Shown piece by piece: positions 1 through 5,791 of a stretch of 5,864 nucleotides of DNA. Under the pieces are notes generated by a model. That model worked only from the letters and a program-made list of their open reading frames with translations. It was not told where the DNA came from and did no database searches. This stretch comes from SAR324 cluster bacterium (GTDB lineage: Bacteria > SAR324 > NAC60-12): positions 1 through 5,864 of the forward strand of contig JAPKDT010000135.1 of assembly GCA_028822475.1 (NCBI GenBank). The letters run 5' to 3'. Numbering within the stretch: position 1 is the stretch's first letter; each line of letters opens with the position of its first letter. The translations under genes were made by a program, and so were the position numbers.

Positions 1-344
1 ATATACCTTTAGTCAGATTATGATCAGAGACAAAGAACCTGCATTAAAAAGATTGTTTTGTTCACTTCAGTAATTATTTATAAGCCAAATTATGAATTAA
101 CACTTTGTACTCAGTTCTTTTTGAATACTAAAAACAAAAAATTTTGAAAGTAAATTTTGTGAATTTTTCATAATTAGAATTAAATGATAAGACACCTACC
201 ATAGATTTATTTTTCAAAAATACACATTATGCGCATGACTAATTAACGTTAAAATTTAAACATAGTCAAATGTTAATTACAATATCCAGTTAAACAACTA
301 AAATGGAGATCTAAACTGCTTGTACTTTTCTCTTTTGTTTCAGA
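1..344. other. AT-rich intergenic region, no supportable gene
   Basis: This stretch lies beyond the 3' end of the antiporter gene and is much richer in A and T than the genes. I see no start codon with a ribosome binding site followed by a convincing reading frame on either strand. The only frame open from the left edge is on the plus strand, positions 2-73 (23 codons ending in TAA), which could be the tail of a gene entering from the left. It is too short to call. No GC-rich hairpin followed by a T-run is visible after the antiporter stop, so its transcript end is not evident. Short palindromes cluster at 229-279 and are listed separately. Confidence 0.6.
240..279. repeat. Imperfect inverted repeat (11-bp arms, 18-bp loop)
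   Basis: The left arm TAATTAACGTT (240-250) pairs with the right arm AATGTTAATTA (269-279) at 10 of 11 positions. Two perfect palindromes sit at or next to the left arm: ATGCGCAT (229-236) and TTAACGTTAA (243-252). The arms are almost all A/T, so an RNA hairpin would be weak and this is a poor terminator. A protein-binding site is possible, but AT-rich DNA also produces such symmetry by chance. No plus-strand gene follows closely, and the antiporter gene ends about 65 bp to the right. Confidence 0.3.
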
Positions 345-2315
345 TTAACTCTTTTTGAACGGTCGTGTCAGCTGGAAAAAAGTTTCGCGGGAGCTGTCTG
401 TTCCAATTATAGCGGCGCGGTCATTTTCCTTAAAGCGAAAATTTGCATCTGGATTTGGCTCGAGGATGTTATCCCGAATCACACCAACTACCGAAGAATC
501 AGTTTTTGTCCTTATTTCAGCCTCACCAATCGTTTTTCCAACCAGTTCGCTTCCCTGTTTTATCAACATCCACTGTAAGTCAAATTGGTGTTCTGCGGTC
601 TGTAGTTGTTCCATTATTTTATCTTCTGCGTTTTCACTGAAGAAAGAGGCGAACAGATCCTGCCTTAATGATTCAGTGTAATGCTGAATTTTAGCTGCGG
701 GAATATGCAAATGGACCAAGGCTTTACGTGCCATCTCAAGTCCCGCTTCAAATTCAGGAATTACCACTTCAGAAATATTTAGCTTTTTGAATTCTTCCAA
801 AAACTCAATTCCTGGTGCGCGTGCTATCACCTGAATTTCGGCATTCACTTTCCGTACTCGTTGAACAATCGTCTGGGCAATTACAACTTCTGGAGAAGTA
901 ATAATCAGCAACCGCGCCAAAGATGTCTCAGCAGCTTCCAACACTACTTCGTGACTGGCGTCTCCATAAACAACAGGAATATCAGTATTTTTTGCCCGAT
1001 CAACCCGGAGTTGATCCAGTTCAATTATTAACAGAGGGACATTGAGGCGTTTCAAAACTTGAGCAATCCTAAAACCAACCCGACCACCGCCGATAATAAT
1101 TACATGATTTCGGAAGCCCGATTTTGGAAAATTGATTGAGTCAAGAGCTTCATGCTTGAACCAGCGTTTACGGAGAGCATACAGGCGAGCGGTTTGTCCT
1201 GAAATAAGCGGAGTTAGAAACATCGTTATAATCGCAGTTGTCAAAACCAGTGAATACACTTCATGGCTGATTGAGTTTGTCGAAACCCCAACTTGTGCCA
1301 GCACAAATGAAAATTCACCCACCTGAAAGAGTCCCAAACCAACTGCGAGCGGCACCACATTACCATATTTGAAAATTCTGGCGAGCAGCGCGAAAATAAT
1401 GCCTTTTCCTAGACTGACTATCAAAACAAGAATGAGAACCTGCTCCCAGTGATCCAATAAAAAAGCAGGGTTGAGCAACATTCCCACAGATGCGAAAAAC
1501 AACAGTCCAAAAAGGTCACGCACCGGAATGATGTCACTCAAGGCCTGATGTCCATAATCAGATTCACTCAAAACCATGCCAGCGACGAACGCTCCAAAGG
1601 CAAAAGAAAGACCTACCAAATATGTCAAATAACCAACACCCAAACCAATCGCAGTGATAGCCAGTAAAAATAATTCACGTGATCCTAAATGGGCAATGTG
1701 CCTCATAATCCATGGTAGCAAACGTGTGCCAAAGAAAATCATTCCGGCCAGAAAAAGAACTGTTTTCAGAATTGCTATTTCCAGAGAAATCCAACCCAGC
1801 GCTGGATTATTTAACATAGGCAAGAGCACAATGAGAGGGACAACCGCTAAATCCTGCACGATCAACATTCCAACCATGACCTTGCTGGAAAGTGTGCCGA
1901 GCCAACCCTGATTCATCAGAGTCTTGAGCAGGACCATTGTGCTTGAAAGAGAAACCAACGCGCCAAGCCACAGGGAAGTCTTTGCATCCCATCCCATCCA
2001 CTGACCGATACCATAGCCCATTGCAATGGTAAGTAAAATTTGAATTGGAGTACCAATCAGAGCGATCTTTTTGACAGGTTTGAGGTCTTTGAGGGAAAAT
2101 TCCAGCCCCAGCGCAAAAAGTAAAAGAGCTACTCCGATTTCCGCGAGCAGTTCTATTTCATGTACACTGGTCAGCGCAAATCCGCCTGTGTATGGGCCAA
2201 ACGCAATTCCGGTGAGGATGTAACCTAAAATCAGCGGTTGTCCCAACCTCTGCATCAGGAGACCGCTGAAGAATGCGCTAACAACAAGCAGGATGAGATC
2301 TGTAGCGATGCCCAT
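345..2315 (-). CDS. CPA2-family monovalent cation:proton antiporter with C-terminal RCK domains (KefB/YbaL-like)
   Basis: This 656-residue inner-membrane protein should exchange K+ or Na+ for H+. Residues 1-375 form a hydrophobic domain of about 12-13 helices with CPA2 signatures: SLSSTMVLL (122-130), VQDLAVVPL (153-161, with the Asp155 expected for ion/proton coupling), FGAFVAGMVLSES (240-252), FFASVGM (273-279) and GEFSFVL (333-339). A TrkA-N/RCK domain begins near 403 with the nucleotide-binding loop IGGGRVG (408-414), acidic residues Glu432/Asp434 after the second strand, and VVYGDAS (448-454). A TrkA-C-like domain covers about 575-650. The length suits family members carrying both RCK parts. 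In the loop that holds HALESD in E. coli KefC, this protein has HQALSD (256-261): the Asp is kept but the Glu is Leu259, so glutathione gating is doubtful. The start is fixed because an in-frame TAA lies two codons upstream (2319-2321) and the N-terminus matches the family. No Shine-Dalgarno sequence precedes it. The substrate ion cannot be read from the sequence. Confidence 0.93.
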   Translation of the reverse strand: MGIATDLILLVVSAFFSGLLMQRLGQPLILGYILTGIAFGPYTGGFALTSVHEIELLAEIGVALLLFALGLEFSLKDLKPVKKIALIGTPIQILLTIAMGYGIGQWMGWDAKTSLWLGALVSLSSTMVLLKTLMNQGWLGTLSSKVMVGMLIVQDLAVVPLIVLLPMLNNPALGWISLEIAILKTVLFLAGMIFFGTRLLPWIMRHIAHLGSRELFLLAITAIGLGVGYLTYLVGLSFAFGAFVAGMVLSESDYGHQALSDIIPVRDLFGLLFFASVGMLLNPAFLLDHWEQVLILVLIVSLGKGIIFALLARIFKYGNVVPLAVGLGLFQVGEFSFVLAQVGVSTNSISHEVYSLVLTTAIITMFLTPLISGQTARLYALRKRWFKHEALDSINFPKSGFRNHVIIIGGGRVGFRIAQVLKRLNVPLLIIELDQLRVDRAKNTDIPVVYGDASHEVVLEAAETSLARLLIITSPEVVIAQTIVQRVRKVNAEIQVIARAPGIEFLEEFKKLNISEVVIPEFEAGLEMARKALVHLHIPAAKIQHYTESLRQDLFASFFSENAEDKIMEQLQTAEHQFDLQWMLIKQGSELVGKTIGEAEIRTKTDSSVVGVIRDNILEPNPDANFRFKENDRAAIIGTDSSRETFFQLTRPFKKS

Positions 2316-2417
2316 GTGTTAAATGAGGGAGAGGTGCATATTTATAAGTTTAATTTTTTCTTGCTTTTATTTATGCTTATATAAACTTTTTTATCAATAC
2401 AAAATCATGGATAGCAG
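2316..2417. promoter_or_regulatory. Divergent promoter region between the antiporter gene and hutF
   Basis: This 102-bp, very AT-rich gap must hold the promoters of both flanking genes, since both are transcribed away from it. For hutF the best -10 candidate is TATAAA (2380-2385), about 33 bp before the ATG, but no good -35 lies at the right distance (TTGCTT at 2361-2366 is only 13 bp away). For the antiporter, minus-strand candidates are TATAAA (2341-2346), or TTGATA (2392-2397) with CATAAA (2370-2375) at 16-bp spacing. A further imperfect inverted repeat, 10 of 13 matching, pairs 2336-2348 with 2364-2376. All hexamers are weak matches read by eye, and the exact promoters are uncertain. Confidence 0.55.
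2375..2386. promoter_or_regulatory. Candidate HutC operator overlapping the hutF -10 region
   Basis: GCTTATATAAAC is palindromic at 10 of 12 positions around a perfect TTATATAA core. It overlaps TATAAA, the best -10 candidate for hutF, 31 bp before the start codon. That is where a repressor of the hutFC operon would be expected to bind. GntR/HutC-type regulators bind short dyads, often with GT and AC at the ends, and this site has GC and AC ends on this strand. The match is suggestive only. A second copy, which would strengthen the case, was not seen in the window. Confidence 0.25.
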
Positions 2418-3785
2418 ATGAATCTTTTTGCGGAACTTGCCCTTACTCCTGAAGGTTGGGCTAAAAATGTCAGAGTGACAGTGGATCAACTTGGTAGAAT
2501 TTCAGCCGTTGAATCAGGAGTTAAGCCTAATCCGGATGATCAATATTTACGGAACCGTATTCTTCTTCCGGCATTGTCAAATCTACACAGCCACTCATTT
2601 CAGCGGGCGATGTCAGGACTGACGGAGAAGCGTTTGGAAAAGCGGGACAGCTTCTGGAGTTGGCGTGAGCTGATGTACAGTTTCCTGGAACGACTGACTC
2701 CGGAACATATTGAGGCAATTGCGGGCCTTGTTTTTATGGAAATGCTGGAATGTGGTTATGCCTCGGTTGGCGAATTCCATTATGTCCACCATCAACGCGG
2801 CGGACAGCATTACGCTAACATTGCGGAAACTTCGTGCCGTGTTATCAAAGCTGCTCAAAAAGCTGGAATCGGCTTAACGCATTTACCTGTTTTTTACATG
2901 CAGGGTGGTTTGAACGGTAAATCACTTGCCGAAGGTCAGCTTCGTTTCGGAAATGAACGGGATGGATTTTTACAACTGCTTGAACAAGCTCAGGTAGCTC
3001 TCCTGAAGGCTCCGGAAGATTATCTGCTTGGCATGGCTCCGCATTCTCTCAGAGCAGTTTCTCAGGAGTCGTTACAGGAAATTGTTAAGGCAAGAACTTC
3101 CGGTCCGGTTCATATTCACATTGCGGAACAGCTTAAAGAAGTTGATGATGTTCTGGAAAGTTACGGCGCACGTCCGGTGGAATGGTTACTTCAAAATGTT
3201 GAGGTTGACTCACGCTGGTGTTTGATTCATGCCACACACATGATTCCGGAAGAAACACAAAATGTTGCAAAATCCGGTGCAGTTGTGGGGCTTTGCCCAA
3301 TCACAGAAGCAAATCTTGGTGACGGTGTTTTTGATGGCAGCGGATTCCTCTCTTCAGGAGGAAAATACGGAATCGGTTCTGACTCGAATGTGTTTATTGC
3401 ATTGACTGAAGAATTACGTTTATTGGAATACAGTCAGCGGCTCATCCGTAAGGAACGCAATGTTATGACAAGTAATAGCGGTTCAGTCGGTAGAGCACTC
3501 TACAACGACGCTTTGCTCGGCGGCGCACAAGCACTGGGTCGAAAGTCCGGCAGTTTAAGCCCCGGAAACTGGGCCGATTTAGTTTCGCTTGATGCAGAAT
3601 CTTTGAGCTTGTGGGGCTGCTCGGATGATGAATTTCTGGATCGCTGGATTTTCACCGCAGACGATTCACTCGTATGTGAAGTTTGGTCTGCTGGACGGCA
3701 AATGGTGGCGCAGGGGCAGCACATCCATCGCAAGGAAATTGAACAGCGTTACCGCTCTGTGATTCAAGAAATTAGGCAGGATTAA
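2418..3785 (+). CDS. hutF: Formimidoylglutamate deiminase (HutF)
   Basis: This 455-residue cytoplasmic amidohydrolase hydrolyses N-formimidoyl-L-glutamate to N-formyl-L-glutamate and ammonia, the fourth step of five-step histidine degradation. It spans the usual family length and starts like known HutF proteins (LFAELALTPEGWAKNVRV, 3-20). The zinc and catalytic set is complete: His57 and His59 in NLHSHSFQRAM (55-65), His209 in APHSLR (207-212), His234 and Glu237 in HIHIAEQ (232-238), His271 in IHATHM (270-275) and Asp322 in GIGSDSN (318-324). Residues expected to hold the substrate are also present: Gln62, Arg83, Tyr122 and Arg212. The TIM barrel is framed by a small beta domain made of the N-terminus and the region after 377 (SGSLSPGNWADLVSLD). 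The ATG has only a weak GGA (2409-2411) upstream. hutC follows after 6 bp, so the two genes are probably co-transcribed. No defect is seen. Confidence 0.96.
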   Translation: MNLFAELALTPEGWAKNVRVTVDQLGRISAVESGVKPNPDDQYLRNRILLPALSNLHSHSFQRAMSGLTEKRLEKRDSFWSWRELMYSFLERLTPEHIEAIAGLVFMEMLECGYASVGEFHYVHHQRGGQHYANIAETSCRVIKAAQKAGIGLTHLPVFYMQGGLNGKSLAEGQLRFGNERDGFLQLLEQAQVALLKAPEDYLLGMAPHSLRAVSQESLQEIVKARTSGPVHIHIAEQLKEVDDVLESYGARPVEWLLQNVEVDSRWCLIHATHMIPEETQNVAKSGAVVGLCPITEANLGDGVFDGSGFLSSGGKYGIGSDSNVFIALTEELRLLEYSQRLIRKERNVMTSNSGSVGRALYNDALLGGAQALGRKSGSLSPGNWADLVSLDAESLSLWGCSDDEFLDRWIFTADDSLVCEVWSAGRQMVAQGQHIHRKEIEQRYRSVIQEIRQD

Positions 3786-3791
3786 TAAAAA

Positions 3792-4502
3792 ATGAAGACA
3801 AAAAAGGCAGGACTTCCAGTCTATCAGAGTATAAAAACTGAGATGCGGGAATGGATTCAAACAGGAATCTGGGAAACGGGAAGTTTGATCCCTGGTGAAG
3901 CAACACTTGCTAAACAATTTGGCTGTGCACGGGCAACCGTAAATCGGGCCTTGCGGGAATTGGCAGAGGAAGGAAAACTGGATCGTCGCCGTAAGGCCGG
4001 GACACGCGTTATCACGCCGGAAGGTCGTTCTGTAAATTTTGAGATACCGAGAATTCGTCTGGAAATTGAAGAAACGGGAGCTGCTTATCGTTATGCTTTG
4101 CTACTGCGTGAAGTGGTTGTGCCTCCTGCAGATGTGTTGAGCAAGTTGGAAATTCCGCCGGAATTACCTACTCTTCATTTGCGTTGTCTACACTATGCCA
4201 ATGAAGCACCTTTCCAATACGAGGATCGCTGGATTAACCTGAAAAGTATTCCTGAAGCAGAACAGGAAAAATTTGAAAAAATCAGTCCAAACGAATGGCT
4301 GGTGAAACATGTACCATGGACGGATGCGGAACATATTCTATCCGCACATAATGCTGATGCGGAAAAAGCGGAGTTGCTTTCACTTGCGGAACGTGATGCT
4401 CTTTTTGTTATTCAGCGTAGAACTTGGCGTAAAGAAAATTTAGTGACTTACGTCCGCCTTTACTATCCCGGACGTTTTTACCAAATGCGGACTATTCTAT
4501 AG
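3792..4502 (+). CDS. hutC: GntR/HutC-family transcriptional regulator, probable histidine utilization repressor
   Basis: This 236-residue cytoplasmic regulator begins with a GntR winged helix-turn-helix at about 8-75. The helix-turn-helix is near residues 36-58, with TLAKQFGCARATVNRALREL at 38-57 and a wing ending in KAGTRV (68-73). An UTRA ligand-binding domain follows at about 82-230, with family marks EDRWIN (144-149), PNEWLVKHVPWTDAE (166-180) and QRRTWR (208-213). HutC proteins repress hut operons and are released by urocanate or a related intermediate; that ligand is family knowledge, not visible here. The gene starts 6 bp after the hutF stop. A CAGGA (3777-3781) about 10 bp before the ATG, inside the hutF end, can serve as ribosome binding site and suggests translational coupling. 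The name rests on domain type plus position beside hutF, and autoregulation is likely but inferred. The stop is TAG. Confidence 0.9.
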   Translation: MKTKKAGLPVYQSIKTEMREWIQTGIWETGSLIPGEATLAKQFGCARATVNRALRELAEEGKLDRRRKAGTRVITPEGRSVNFEIPRIRLEIEETGAAYRYALLLREVVVPPADVLSKLEIPPELPTLHLRCLHYANEAPFQYEDRWINLKSIPEAEQEKFEKISPNEWLVKHVPWTDAEHILSAHNADAEKAELLSLAERDALFVIQRRTWRKENLVTYVRLYYPGRFYQMRTIL

Positions 4503-4635
4503 TGATTTAAAAAGTCGAATCGAAAAATATTTTTTCTCATATTCCGTAAATAAAAAATCAAAGATGTTTTTCAAGTTTTAACTCTAAAGCTTAAATTCAC
4601 GGATGGCACTTCAAAGAATATTCTTGAACCGAATA
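4503..4635. other. Convergent intergenic spacer between hutC and msrAB
   Basis: Transcription enters this 133-bp AT-rich spacer from both sides, so it should contain terminators for both genes. No classical GC-rich stem with a T-run is visible. The nearest to a terminator for hutC is GAAAAATATTTTTTC (4522-4536), a weak A/T hairpin that also supplies a T-run on the plus strand, about 20 bp after the hutC stop. A second symmetric element at 4610-4628 lies just past the msrAB stop. No reading frame here is worth calling. Confidence 0.4.
4610..4628. repeat. Palindrome just downstream of the msrAB stop
   Basis: A perfect 12-bp palindrome AAGAATATTCTT (4614-4625) sits inside a longer stem TTCAA...TTGAA (4610-4628) interrupted by one unpaired A. 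It begins 7 bp after the msrAB stop codon on the minus strand. The position fits a transcript 3' end structure, but the stem is mostly A/T and no T-run follows it on the minus strand, so it is not a convincing intrinsic terminator. Confidence 0.3.
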
Positions 4636-5703
4636 TCAATTTTGAAACAAAACCAGGTAGTTCGGATAGCCCTCCTTTTCCAGCTCATTTTTGGCGACAA
4701 ATCTAAGTGCTGCAGAATTGATACAGTAACGTAATCCTTCCGGTTTTGGACCGTCATTAAACAAGTGTCCCAGATGAGAATCTGCGAATTTGCTCCTGAG
4801 TTCAGTTCTCATTGAGAACCAACTGTTGTCTTTTTTTTTGATCAGACTCGCATCAGCAAGAGGTTTGGTAAAACTTGGCCAGCCTGTACCGGATTTATAT
4901 TTGTCAACTGAACTAAAGAGCGGTTCACCGGAAACTATATCAACATAAATCCCCTCTCTTTTGTTATCCCAATATTTGTTGTTAAAAGGCGGTTCAGTCG
5001 CGTCATTCTGGGTAACGTCAAACTCCAAAGGTGTCAGCTTTTCTGCAAGTTGTTGCAAATCAGGTTTTTGATATATTGTGGTTGTCGTCAGATTTTTTTC
5101 ACGGATTGTTGTTTTACCCCAAAGTTCTTTAAGTCGCTGATCACGTCCACATCTATATCGGTAGTATTTATATTTTGTTGAGCTATTTTTGTAGTAATTC
5201 TGGTGATAATTTTCTGCAGGAAAAAACTCTCCTGCTTTTATAAGCGGAGTTTCAACTGGTTTTTCAAGGATACCGGAATTTTCGAGCAAGGTTTTAGACT
5301 TAGACGCCAGCTGTTTTTGCTCAGTTGTTAGATAAAATACCGCGGTTGAGTACTCATGACCGCGGTCACAAAATTGTCCATTTTTGTCAAGAGGATCAAT
5401 ATTTACCCAAAATATTTCCAGCAGTTCTGCATATGAAATCACAGACGGATCAAAAAATATCTGTACTGCTTCAATATGTCCCGTTTTTCCGTAATTATTA
5501 TAGGTTGGATTTTTTGAAGTTCCACCAATATATCCGGAAATGACTTCTTTGATACCGTTAAGCTTTTCGAAATCAGCTTCCATACACCAAAAACAACCGC
5601 CTGCAAAAATAGCGCTTTCTGCTTTTTCCTCTGCGGAAGAATAAATTGCAGTCATCCCAAAAAGTAAAAAAAATGAAACAAAAAGCAGGAAAGATTTACG
5701 CAT
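4636..5703 (-). CDS. msrAB: Exported bifunctional peptide-methionine sulfoxide reductase MsrA-MsrB
   Basis: This 355-residue fusion reduces both methionine sulfoxide epimers in oxidised proteins: MsrA acts on the S form and MsrB on the R form. Residues 1-24 look like a Sec signal peptide (MRK, a hydrophobic stretch to about 20, and YSSA before EEK). There is no lipobox, so a soluble periplasmic location is likely. MsrA (about 30-196) has GGCFWC (35-40) with catalytic Cys37, Glu78 in GHIEAV, FCDRGHEY (111-118) with Asp113 and Tyr118, and Cys185 in YRCGRDQRL as probable resolving cysteine. A linker of about 20 residues leads to MsrB (about 222-350), with SGTGWPSF (271-278), SHLGHLF (309-315) and RYCINSAALRF (325-335) holding catalytic Cys327. 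MsrB has Thr273 where many homologues have the resolving Cys, and lacks the zinc CXXC pairs. No thioredoxin-like domain is attached, so an external periplasmic reductant is needed. Compared with Neisseria PilB, it is the MsrA-MsrB part only. Confidence 0.95.
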   Translation of the reverse strand: MRKSFLLFVSFFLLFGMTAIYSSAEEKAESAIFAGGCFWCMEADFEKLNGIKEVISGYIGGTSKNPTYNNYGKTGHIEAVQIFFDPSVISYAELLEIFWVNIDPLDKNGQFCDRGHEYSTAVFYLTTEQKQLASKSKTLLENSGILEKPVETPLIKAGEFFPAENYHQNYYKNSSTKYKYYRYRCGRDQRLKELWGKTTIREKNLTTTTIYQKPDLQQLAEKLTPLEFDVTQNDATEPPFNNKYWDNKREGIYVDIVSGEPLFSSVDKYKSGTGWPSFTKPLADASLIKKKDNSWFSMRTELRSKFADSHLGHLFNDGPKPEGLRYCINSAALRFVAKNELEKEGYPNYLVLFQN

Positions 5704-5707
5704 ACTA

Positions 5708-5712
5708 CTCCT
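5708..5712 (-). promoter_or_regulatory. Ribosome binding site of msrAB
   Basis: AGGAG on the minus strand lies 4 bases before the ATG at 5703-5701. It is the only strong Shine-Dalgarno sequence placed correctly for an annotated start in this window, and it supports the start that gives a complete signal peptide. An AT-rich TAAAAT at 5717-5722 is too close to the start to be a usable -10 element for a message carrying this site. Confidence 0.75.
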
Positions 5713-5754
5713 TTGTATTTTAAAGAATGGATTTATTTGATTTTGATAGATTTA

Positions 5755-5791
5755 GTAAATAGCTGTCATTTCTACGGAAGCTATTATTTAC
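5755..5791. repeat. Imperfect inverted repeat upstream of msrAB
   Basis: GTAAATAGCT (5755-5764) pairs fully with AGCTATTATTTAC (5779-5791) if a 3-base insertion is looped out, leaving a 14-base loop. It begins 51 bp upstream of the msrAB start. A weak minus-strand -35-like ATGACA (5764-5769) falls at the edge of the loop, so the repeat could be an operator for msrAB. Alternatively it could be a 3' hairpin of a gene ending at about 5788. No T-run follows on the minus strand, which argues against an intrinsic terminator. Function is unproven. Confidence 0.35.

Noticed and set aside
355..681. 108-codon plus-strand open frame antisense to the antiporter gene
   Set aside because: It lies entirely inside the well-supported antiporter gene on the other strand, its Ser/Phe/Arg-rich composition is that of an antisense shadow, and it has no domain pattern.
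1132..2001. Several 60-85 codon open frames on both strands within the antiporter gene
   Set aside because: Their translations show no recognisable family features, and they overlap conserved membrane helices of the real protein in other frames.
3500..3917. Minus-strand open frames of 77 and 83 codons across the end of hutF and start of hutC
   Set aside because: They are antisense to conserved parts of HutF and the HutC DNA-binding domain, and there is no supporting ribosome binding site or family match.
4522..4536. GAAAAATATTTTTTC as a strong terminator of hutC
   Set aside because: The stem has no GC core, so it would be unstable. It is mentioned within the spacer entry but not called as a terminator.
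4610..4628. TTC/GAA alternation resembling a heat-shock element
   Set aside because: That element belongs to eukaryotic HSF, and the spacing here is irregular. A simple palindrome near a 3' end is a better description.
5717..5722. TAAAAT on the minus strand as the msrAB -10 element
   Set aside because: Transcription from it would begin at about the Shine-Dalgarno sequence, leaving no room for the ribosome binding site in the message.
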